NCBI GenBank assembly: GCA_003533545.1
Contig: DQEK01000457.1
Location: 1 to 20,691, forward strand
Length of the DNA: 20,691 bases
Source of the DNA: Acidobacteriota bacterium
Lineage (GTDB): Bacteria; Acidobacteriota; Vicinamibacteria; Vicinamibacterales; UBA8438
Direction of reading: 5' to 3'
In this document: one piece after another, positions 7,419 through 13,713 of the stretch
Numbering within the stretch: the stretch's first letter is position 1
How the letters are laid out: every line of letters begins with the position of its first letter
Program-made: the position numbers and the translations under genes
The notes under the pieces: generated by a model
The model's input: the letters and a program-made list of their open reading frames with translations, nothing else
Databases searched by the model: none
Told to the model about the DNA's origin: nothing

Positions 7419-7832
7419 CTAGTCCGTAAGCCGCGTCGAAAACCACAGGAGGGCAAGTCCGAAGAGGATCACGAACGGGCCTTCGGAAAGTGTCCAGGAA
7501 GTTGGCATGCCTTCGAATAGGTCAATGCCGATCACCACCGCGCCGAAAACCGTTGTTGCCCAACTCAGATAGACGAGCACGGTTCGATGGCGCACGACGT
7601 CGAACGATACGAGTAGAAACAACCCCCCGAACATCGCGTAAAAGGCGGAGAGCGAGCGGGCGAGATATCCGACCACGGGGACTGTCGGTAATGTCCCCAT
7701 ATCCAGAGCCTCGTGAATCGCTATCATCCAAGACTCCGGTGCAACGACGAAGATCATCGCGAACAGCATCGAGCCGCCGGCCAGACGGAGTAGCAGCTTT
7801 AATGTCCGGTTGGTGGTCTGGGCCGCGGTCAT
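7419..7832 (-). CDS. Small four-helix membrane protein of unknown function
   Basis: From the ATG at 7832 this is a 137-residue protein with four hydrophobic segments (roughly 12-30, 45-70, 80-98 and 108-130) and an ending LLWFSTRLTD. I do not recognise a named family. GGAGG lies three bases before this ATG, a short spacing. An in-frame ATG at 7931 overlaps the stop of the DUF411 gene as TAATG and would add 33 polar residues, so coupled translation from there is possible. It follows the DUF411 gene on the same strand and may be co-transcribed. Confidence 0.65.
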   Translation of the reverse strand: MTAAQTTNRTLKLLLRLAGGSMLFAMIFVVAPESWMIAIHEALDMGTLPTVPVVGYLARSLSAFYAMFGGLFLLVSFDVVRHRTVLVYLSWATTVFGAVVIGIDLFEGMPTSWTLSEGPFVILFGLALLWFSTRLTD

Positions 7833-7930
7833 GGCCCTCCATTCTCGCTTGGTCGCGTGGGTGGGGATGCTTGGGTTCGCAGGCTCCCGACGGGCCGCGA
7901 TGTCGGCGGCCCATCTCGGGACCGCGGGCA

Positions 7931-8377
7931 TTACGGCTTGTGAACGTTGTAGACCGCTAGCTCACCGTCGTCGTCGAATGAAATCACCGGAAATTCCTGA
8001 GGATTGGGGCCCTCCATGCCGGGTGAGCCGACTGGCATGCCTGGGACGGCGATACCCGTGATGTCGGGCCGCTCGTTCAGCATTCGCTTGATGTCTTCGG
8101 CTGGCACGTGCCCTTCGATGACGTAACCGTCAACAGTGGCCGTGTGGCACGACGACACGCGCTCGGGCACGCCGTTCTCAGTTTTGATCGGTGTAACACT
8201 GGGCACGTCGGTGGTGTTCACGGTGAATCCCGCGTCTTTGAGATGATTGACCCATCCCATGCAGCACCCTCAGGTAGGCGATTTGTAGACCTCGATCACG
8301 GGTTCCTGGGTCCGTACGACGGTTAGCGAACCAACCCCTACGAGCAGCGTGAATATGGCGGTCAATGCCGTGCGCAT
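7931..8377 (-). CDS. DUF411 metal-binding protein, probable selenoprotein (Sec at codon 36, TGA 8272-8270)
   Basis: Read through the TGA at 8272-8270, this is a 148-residue exported protein. Residues 1-24 are a signal peptide (ALTAIFTLLVGVGSLTVV). The DUF411 domain follows: VIEVYKSPT-U-GCCMGW (U36, C38, C39), VNHLKDAGFTVNTTDV, GVPERVSSCHTATVDGYVIEGHVPA, and ITGIAVPGMPVGSPGME. The family has CGCC at the first site, so the TGA sits exactly on its first cysteine. The good ribosome site AAGGAG precedes the ATG at 8377, upstream of the TGA, whereas the ATG just after the TGA (8260) has none and would delete the signal peptide and metal site. A SECIS-like hairpin with loop GGTCAAT follows. DUF411 proteins are linked by family context to copper and other metal handling in the periplasm. 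Confidence 0.87.
8240..8258 (-). promoter_or_regulatory. Candidate bacterial SECIS hairpin in the DUF411 gene
   Basis: On the mRNA, GGGAUG pairs with CAUCUC (one G-U pair; a flanking U-A pair extends it to seven) around the seven-base loop GGUCAAU. The loop begins 17 bases after the UGA and opens with GGU, the loop bases known to matter in the Escherichia coli fdhF SECIS. Position and loop both meet the bacterial consensus. Confidence 0.72.
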
Positions 8378-8382
8378 GAAAA

Positions 8383-8388
8383 CTCCTT
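8383..8388 (-). promoter_or_regulatory. Ribosome-binding site of the DUF411 selenoprotein gene
   Basis: AAGGAG on the minus strand ends five bases before the ATG at 8377. It fixes translation start upstream of the internal TGA and argues that the signal-peptide segment and the DUF411 domain are one gene. Confidence 0.75.
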
Positions 8389-8538
8389 ACTAGCGACTAT
8401 GATGGCGTCCCGATTTTCGCCTATCAGGCTACTCGTTGTCCGGATGGTTGGCAACCCACGGGAGCGCCGCTGGCCGTTCGAGGCGAGTTACAGCGCTTGT
8501 GCGGTAATACTTGAGGGTGCCGTCGACCCCATTTCGGT

Positions 8539-9297
8539 TTACCCGCTGCGTCTTTGAGGCTGGTTCCTCGGCGGACGCTCAGCGTCGAGGGTTTGTTGAA
8601 TAACCTCCCTCGTACGGGTGATCAGTTCGCTCACGCGCTTGTCATCGTAATCCGTCGTGTCGATTGGTTCCCCGAGAATAACGTCGACATGTCCTGGGCG
8701 TGGCGCAAGGGTAGTTTTCGGGAGCAGGTCGAATGTGCCCCAGATGGTAACGGGCACAATGGGCACTCCTGCTTTCAGGGCAATCTTAAACACGCCAGGT
8801 TGAAATTTTTGTAGCTTGCCATCAGGACTCCGTGTGCCCTCTGGAAACACAGCCAGTGACCGTCCGTGTTTCACTCCTTCGATGACTTGGCGCAGACTGG
8901 CGACCATTTTTGCGGCGTTGCCTCTATCGATCGGGAAGTGTCCGGCGGTCCAGAGATGCCAGCCCATGAACGGCACATAGAACAGTCCCCGTTTAGCCAT
9001 GATTCGGAACGGGTGAGGCAGATAAGCAAATAACGCTGGCGTATCGATCAGGCTCGAATGGTTCGCCATGTAAACGTAGGGGCGGTCGGGTCTCACGTGT
9101 TCGACCCCGTGTACACGAATGCGGGCAAAGATGGACCATGCGACGAGCCGGCACCACCAGCGAGCACACCAAAACTGCTTATTTCCCGTCCGATCAAACG
9201 GCCAGACGAGTAACGAAAGGCTCCCCATTACGACGGTGTGGGTGTACCACAGCAGGTTTGCGAATGGCGCCCAGAGGTAGACGAAAAGAAGCTTCAC
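8539..9297 (-). CDS. plsC: 1-acyl-sn-glycerol-3-phosphate acyltransferase (PlsC-like)
   Basis: This 252-residue protein carries the acyltransferase blocks: NHSSLID near residue 79 (HX4D, catalytic H and D), then PFMGWHLWTAGHFPIDRGN, FPEGTRSPDGKLQKF (substrate-binding FPEGTRS) and VPIVPVTIWGT. A hydrophobic N-terminus (about 1-35) would hold it at the inner membrane. The known reaction is acylation of lysophosphatidic acid to phosphatidic acid in phospholipid synthesis. The start codon is GTG at 9297, six bases after the stop of the LON-domain gene, with no clear ribosome site, so translation is probably coupled. No ATG fits the N-terminus. Confidence 0.92.
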   Translation of the reverse strand: MKLLFVYLWAPFANLLWYTHTVVMGSLSLLVWPFDRTGNKQFWCARWWCRLVAWSIFARIRVHGVEHVRPDRPYVYMANHSSLIDTPALFAYLPHPFRIMAKRGLFYVPFMGWHLWTAGHFPIDRGNAAKMVASLRQVIEGVKHGRSLAVFPEGTRSPDGKLQKFQPGVFKIALKAGVPIVPVTIWGTFDLLPKTTLAPRPGHVDVILGEPIDTTDYDDKRVSELITRTREVIQQTLDAERPPRNQPQRRSG

Positions 9298-9303
9298 GAG
9301 GGT

Positions 9304-10065
9304 TCAGCGGGTCAGTGCTGCTCTGATGTAGAGCAGGTCGATGAGTGCCCGGGCGCGCGCGAGTGGACCTGGTTGCTCAAGCAGTCCAAGTCGATCGACT
9401 GGGTCGATGTCGATGATTTGAGCGATGCCGTTGGCGAGGTCTCTGGTCGCCATACCGTCGGGGACCTGTAACCCATTCATGGCGATCGGAATCAGGCCGG
9501 CAAGCTCTTCGTGCAGGTCGCGCAGTGCGACCTGGTCGTCCGCGGTGGGTTCTTCCCAAATTGGCTCGATGTGCGCCAGACGATACGGACGACTCTCGTC
9601 CTCGCCGGTGATCCGGAATTTCGTCAGGCCTCCGAGCACGATATTGTACCGGCCGTCTGGTAGCTCTTCAGATTCAGCGATGACCCCGACACATCCGATG
9701 GGAAAGATCGGTGGTCTGCCCTCGTACTCATCCTCGTGACCCGGTTCTAGGAGCACCATGCCGATGAGACGGTCACCTTCTAGGGCATCGGACACCATGT
9801 CGCGATAGCGTTGCTCAAAGACGTGGAGCGGCCGGGTCGCGCGTGGGAAGAGCATGATGTCCTGAAGCGGAAAAATTGGTATCGTCGGTGGCAGCGTCGT
9901 GGGAGCGTAGCCCCGGGTTGTCGGTTCCTGGGCAGTGGCCCATATCGGGGAGCACAGCACCGCGAAGACTGCAACGAGGTGTATAAGTCGCGAGGTGGTA
10001 CATCGACACTTGGGTCCTCCGGTGGTGGTGGTCATCTTGAAATTCGAGTTGGACGGGCACGTCAT
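9304..10065 (-). CDS. LON substrate-binding-domain protein with export signal
   Basis: This protein of up to 253 residues has a hydrophobic signal-like segment at residues 27-46 (IHLVAVFAVLCSPIWATAQ), then a LON N-terminal (PUA-like) domain beginning IPIFPLQDIMLFPRATRPLHVFEQRYRDM and continuing through GDRLIGMVLLEPG, FPIGCVGVIAESEELPDG and LTKFRITGE. No AAA+ or peptidase domain follows, so it is not Lon protease. Stand-alone LON-domain proteins are usually cytoplasmic; the apparent signal is unusual. The start may be the ATG at 10065 or the one at 10035; neither has a good ribosome site. The plsC-like gene follows after six bases. Confidence 0.82.
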   Translation of the reverse strand: MTCPSNSNFKMTTTTGGPKCRCTTSRLIHLVAVFAVLCSPIWATAQEPTTRGYAPTTLPPTIPIFPLQDIMLFPRATRPLHVFEQRYRDMVSDALEGDRLIGMVLLEPGHEDEYEGRPPIFPIGCVGVIAESEELPDGRYNIVLGGLTKFRITGEDESRPYRLAHIEPIWEEPTADDQVALRDLHEELAGLIPIAMNGLQVPDGMATRDLANGIAQIIDIDPVDRLGLLEQPGPLARARALIDLLYIRAALTR

Positions 10066-10190
10066 GGAATGTCAATGATAGGTCCGTTCGCCATCTGCTC
10101 AACGTTCTTGAGAATCACCATAGCTTGGTTAGGGTTCTCTCGGTCCCAGTCCTGCACGGTTTTGCTCTGCACGGCTAGTTCCTCTGCGAG
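10062..10190 (-). pseudogene. Possible remnant of a helix-turn-helix-like coding sequence
   Basis: In the 156-base gap after the cysteine desulfurase, one minus frame gives a protein-like stretch of about 42 residues (LAEELAVQSKTVQDWDRE, then NPNQAMVILKNVEQM), resembling the recognition part of an XRE-type helix-turn-helix. A TGA lies directly before it (10193-10191) and there is no good start, so it looks like a decayed fragment rather than a gene. Its TGA stop overlaps the ATG at 10065. It may also be chance. Confidence 0.25.
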
Positions 10191-10221
10191 TCAGACGACG
10201 AACGGTGTGGCGGGCGCAGGT

Positions 10222-11361
10222 CTATTCGTGCGCGACCGCCGAAGCGCGTAGGCTCTGGACGGTTTCGATTACTCCCGCAGCGGCCGCGTCTATTTCTGCA
10301 GCGGTGTTACCCCGACCCAGCGAGAACCGGACGCTTCCTCGGAGCCTCTCTTCCGGCAAACCCATGGCACCGAGTACATAGCTTGGTTGAAGCAATGCGC
10401 TCGTACAAGCCGAGCTGGAGGACACGGCAACCTCTGGTAGACGCTTCATCAACTGGGTCCCGTCCACGTCCTTGAAACTGAGGCTCGTGGTGTTCGCCAG
10501 TCGTTCGGTACGGTGTCCGTTGACCTCGACACCGTCTAGGCCAGAGACGAGGGCAGATTCGAGCCGGTCTCGCAGCGCACCCACCCCGTCATCTGCTGGT
10601 AACGTTGCCGCGACCCCCATCCCAACAATGCCCGGGACGTTGAGCGTGCCGGAGCGCATGCGGCGCTCGTGGCCTCCCCCGTGGATGAGTGCCTCGCATC
10701 GCACCCTTGGTTCCTTTCGACGTACGTAAAGCAGGCCGATCCCCTTGGGTCCGTTGATCTTGTGGGCGCTCGCGCTCAGCAGGTCGATCCCCATACTCTG
10801 GACGTCGATCGGGGTCTTAGCAAACGACTGCGTCGCATCCGTGTGAAACAACACACCGCGTTCTTTGCACAGGGAGCCGATTCGTGCGATCGGATGCATC
10901 ACGCCGGTCTCGTTGTTGGCATGCATGATGGACACCAACAGGGTCTGGTCGGTGATCGCGTCAACAAGCTGGTCGAGGTCGAGTCGCCCGTCGGTGCCCA
11001 CGCCAAGATAGGTCACGTGCACCCCTTGCGCTTCGAGGATTTCACAGGTGTCGAGGACTGCCCGATGCTCTGTGGCCACCGTGACAATGTGTCGTTTCCG
11101 GTAGGCGGAAGAACGCATGACTCCCTGCAAAGCGAGGTTGTCAGACTCGGTGGCGCCACTGGTCCAGATGATCTCGCGCGGGTCAGCGCCGATGACCTGA
11201 GCCACTTGTTGCCGAGCCGTTTCGACTGCTGTCGCCGCATCGCATCCCAATGCGTGATGTCGGCTAGCGGCGTTGCCGAAGCGGTCCGTGAAAAACGCCA
11301 TCATCGCTTCGAGGACCCGTGGGTCGAGTGGGGTTGTCGCGTTGTGATCGAGATAGATCAT
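10222..11361 (-). CDS. Cysteine desulfurase (NifS/IscS-type, class V aminotransferase fold)
   Basis: This 379-residue PLP enzyme starts IYLDHNATTPLDPRVLEAM, the standard opening of NifS/IscS proteins. It has TSGATESDNLALQG, TVATEHRAVLDTCE (the PLP-stacking histidine), HANNETGVMHPI, FHTDATQSFAKTP, SASAHKINGPKGIG (the PLP-binding lysine) and the persulfide loop SSSSACTSALLQPSYVL with the catalytic cysteine. RFSLGRGNTAAEID closes the fold. It releases sulfane sulfur from cysteine for Fe-S clusters or thio-cofactors. The frame is open upstream, but the ATG at 11361 overlaps the stop of the terpene-cyclase-like gene by four bases (ATGA) and gives the family N-terminus. It is the last gene of the nine-gene operon; no IscU, SufE or other scaffold follows. 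Confidence 0.92.
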   Translation of the reverse strand: MIYLDHNATTPLDPRVLEAMMAFFTDRFGNAASRHHALGCDAATAVETARQQVAQVIGADPREIIWTSGATESDNLALQGVMRSSAYRKRHIVTVATEHRAVLDTCEILEAQGVHVTYLGVGTDGRLDLDQLVDAITDQTLLVSIMHANNETGVMHPIARIGSLCKERGVLFHTDATQSFAKTPIDVQSMGIDLLSASAHKINGPKGIGLLYVRRKEPRVRCEALIHGGGHERRMRSGTLNVPGIVGMGVAATLPADDGVGALRDRLESALVSGLDGVEVNGHRTERLANTTSLSFKDVDGTQLMKRLPEVAVSSSSACTSALLQPSYVLGAMGLPEERLRGSVRFSLGRGNTAAEIDAAAAGVIETVQSLRASAVAHE

Positions 11362-13004
11362 TTGAGCGCCGCGACTGAGAAGATTAATGGATAAAGTCGC
11401 TCTGAGTACCACAGTTTCGCGAAATACAGGCCGATCGGCGCTGGCGTCAGGTCGGTCTGCGTGGCGAGCCACTGGGCGCCCCGTTCGTTTCCTGTGGCAG
11501 CGACGGCCAGCGCAGTTTCTTCGATTGTGCCAAAGCTGCCGTTCTCGCGCTGCATCGCATACAGAAATTCCTCGCCGCGCCGCCGAACCTCGGTAGGCAA
11601 CAGATTGCCGCATTCGAGTACGCGCGCTGTTCCATACACTGGGTTCGTCTGGTCGGCGGTCCATGGATTTCCAAACCAAAGCGGGATCCAAGACCCGTCC
11701 GTCTGCTGGTTGTTCACTAGGTATCTAATTGCACGTTCCATTGCGCCGTTAATGCGTGGATTCACCCCGTACCACGCCTGCCATGCTCGCAGGGCGTGTG
11801 CCGTGAGGTCCGGGCTGCTTTGATCGAACGGCAGCATGCCCCAGCCCCGGCAGAATGTGGGAATGCCGCCGTCGCTGTTCTGCAGGTCGAGTAGCCACTG
11901 AGCACCGGCCGTTGCTGCTGCGCGAATCCCGGGGTCGTCACCAAGGACCGCGAGCGCGAGGAGGGCGCCGGAGGTGTCGTCCCCGTCGGGCACCGCACCT
12001 GGTAGGTTGCTCCACCCCCAACCGCCGGGTGCAGATTGGGTGTAAGGGTGAACCTCACCGTGCTGCTGGTCGAGTAGCCAACCCCGCAGATAATGCCGTT
12101 CATCGGTTGTGAATGCGCTGGCGCCTAGAGCGTTGATTGCCAGAGTCGTTACCCAGGTGGCCAAATTCGTGTCGATCGGCCAACTCCCGTCCTTGCGAAC
12201 TGACGCCGTCAGGAACTCAACTCCTTTCGCTGTGACCCGGTGATCTGCCAGGCCGCTACCAGCCAAACTCATTGTCACGAAACCTGTCAGGGGGGCGGCT
12301 TCGAGGAAACCGCCGGAGGTGGGTTGAATCGATTCCAAAATCCGTAACGTCCTCCGCTTTGTCAACGTTCGCATCGTTCGCGCGACACCGTTTGTAGACG
12401 GGCGGTGATGGTGCTGCGCTTGGCCAATCGCGATCAATGCCGGCAGGGCGTAGCTGACCACCGGCAGGCCGATCCATTTGAACCACGAGTGCGGTAGCGC
12501 CGAGAGCTCAAACGGGAGCACTGGGATGTGCTCCCACCCAAAGCGACCCGCGAGTGCACAGTGCGTCAGAATCGGCACGGCGAACGTTTGGTCTTCACCG
12601 TAAACGGCGCGGATCGCCCCGGTCAGGGACTCAGCGGTTATGGTTCCCACCTGGTTTTCGAGCCAGGCAGTGGCTTTGGTCGAACCAGGCGCGTTGTGCA
12701 TCGACAACGTGGCCCAAACGAGCGTCGTGGTGCTGATGTTGCTCGGACAGCCGGCGGCGTCGCCGAAGCCGCCATCGGGGTTCTGGTGGGTCGCGAGCCA
12801 CCGCAGGCCATTCCGCACGAGTTCATCGTGTCCCCCGACGAGAGAAAGCGCTGAGATCGCGGTTGTCGTCGAGAGCGGACTGGACGACAGCTCACCTTCC
12901 CAATGGCCCGCCTGGACTCGTGCCGCCAGGAGCCGGTCACGCAAGGCTGAGGTGTCCCATCGCGAGGAGCGCGTAGTAGGTATATTCGCAATCTGGTTCG
13001 TCAT
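11358..13004 (-). CDS. Squalene-hopene-cyclase-like class II terpene cyclase with DGDD motif
   Basis: This 548-residue protein consists of prenyltransferase/squalene-cyclase repeats. QW-type motifs are visible at about 74-80 (QNPDGGF), 269-275, 375-381, 433-439 (QQTDGSW) and 485-491. The acid motif of class II cyclases is D340-G341-D342-D343 within GGWGWSNLPGAVPDGDDTSG, which in relatives protonates a double bond or epoxide to start cyclisation. The C-terminus GLYFAKLWYSERLYPLIFSV is typical of bacterial squalene-cyclase relatives. At 548 residues it is shorter than hopene cyclases (about 630-700) and nearer to bacterial class II diterpene cyclases. Its 5' end overlaps the preceding prenyltransferase-repeat gene by 68 bases; the ribosome site is weak. 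The substrate is probably supplied by the DUF116-prenyl synthase of the same operon. Confidence 0.85.
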   Translation of the reverse strand: MTNQIANIPTTRSSRWDTSALRDRLLAARVQAGHWEGELSSSPLSTTTAISALSLVGGHDELVRNGLRWLATHQNPDGGFGDAAGCPSNISTTTLVWATLSMHNAPGSTKATAWLENQVGTITAESLTGAIRAVYGEDQTFAVPILTHCALAGRFGWEHIPVLPFELSALPHSWFKWIGLPVVSYALPALIAIGQAQHHHRPSTNGVARTMRTLTKRRTLRILESIQPTSGGFLEAAPLTGFVTMSLAGSGLADHRVTAKGVEFLTASVRKDGSWPIDTNLATWVTTLAINALGASAFTTDERHYLRGWLLDQQHGEVHPYTQSAPGGWGWSNLPGAVPDGDDTSGALLALAVLGDDPGIRAAATAGAQWLLDLQNSDGGIPTFCRGWGMLPFDQSSPDLTAHALRAWQAWYGVNPRINGAMERAIRYLVNNQQTDGSWIPLWFGNPWTADQTNPVYGTARVLECGNLLPTEVRRRGEEFLYAMQRENGSFGTIEETALAVAATGNERGAQWLATQTDLTPAPIGLYFAKLWYSERLYPLIFSVAALK

Positions 13005-13713
13005 CGGCCCAGCTGCCGCAGAACGACTTACCGGTCCACAACGTGTCCAGAAAGTCGAGCGTCGGCTCTTTCAGGTGTGCGAGTGAGATCTTCTGTCCAG
13101 AAAGCGCATGCAACGCAGTTGCTGTCGAGAGCAGGTCGGGCATGGGAGCGTCGGTCGTTGCTCTGAACCCCCCGTCGGGGTCCGCTCGGTCTAGCAGCCA
13201 CTGTACCGCGTCTCCAGGCACCGGGCTTTGCATTTGGCGTAGTAGCGTCACGGCTGCGGCGGTGGTGGGGGTCGTTTGTGCCAGCGAAGCGTCTCGCAGC
13301 GAGAACGCTGTCGGCGTGTGCCCGAGATCCTGTAGTGCGCCCCAGGCAAGAAAGCTGTGGTAGATGTTGTTACGGTCCCAAGCCGCGTTGATGCGCGCGA
13401 AAAGATCCGGGGCCGGTTGCTTTAACGTCGCCCAGCACCGAGCCAAGCAACAAAGGTGGACCAAGTCCAGACCGTCGCCGTTCTCGAACCCCTGAAGGTA
13501 ACTCCTGACGCCGGTGGGAAAATCCTGCTGCAAGGCAACCAGGCCCTCAAGCCCGAAGACCGTGTAATACAGGTCACTCTGGCCGGCGCGGTTCTGCACC
13601 CCGCCGTCTTCGTTGAATTGGGAGAGTAAATACTCCGCGACCGGACTAGAGGCGTCCTGAAGTAGATTCGGTGCCAGTCTCGCGACTTGCAGCATTTCGA
13701 GCTTCAAACTCAC
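12937..13713 (-). CDS. Small prenyltransferase/squalene-cyclase-repeat protein
   Basis: This 258-residue protein has alpha-alpha-barrel repeats like the beta subunit of protein prenyltransferases: SQFNEDGGVQNRAGQSDLYYTVFGLE (33-56), RADPDGGFRATTDAPMPDLL (176-195) followed by STATALHALSG, and the ending GSWADDEPDCEYTYYALLAMG (233-253). It has no DxDD motif and is half the length of a cyclase. D241-C242 could be part of a zinc site as in prenyltransferases, but the full D-C-H set is not evident. The start is GTG at 13713 with GAGGG upstream; an in-frame ATG lies at 13695. It overlaps both neighbouring genes by 68 bases and may form a partner or second domain for the DGDD cyclase. Confidence 0.78.
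   Translation of the reverse strand: MSLKLEMLQVARLAPNLLQDASSPVAEYLLSQFNEDGGVQNRAGQSDLYYTVFGLEGLVALQQDFPTGVRSYLQGFENGDGLDLVHLCCLARCWATLKQPAPDLFARINAAWDRNNIYHSFLAWGALQDLGHTPTAFSLRDASLAQTTPTTAAAVTLLRQMQSPVPGDAVQWLLDRADPDGGFRATTDAPMPDLLSTATALHALSGQKISLAHLKEPTLDFLDTLWTGKSFCGSWADDEPDCEYTYYALLAMGHLSLA

Noticed and set aside
7931..8260. A DUF411 gene starting at the ATG at 8260
   Set aside because: That start has no ribosome site and removes the signal peptide and the conserved first metal motif, while a strong AAGGAG precedes the ATG at 8377.
11362..11691. N-terminal extension of the cysteine desulfurase frame
   Set aside because: The extra translated stretch is arginine-rich, lies antiparallel to no family, overlaps the cyclase gene and precedes the standard IYLDHNATTP start.
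11358..13713. Standard hopanoid biosynthesis cluster
   Set aside because: No hpnCDE squalene-forming genes or hpnH/hpnG-type genes are recognised, the radical SAM protein does not resemble HpnH at its N-terminus, and the cyclase is short.
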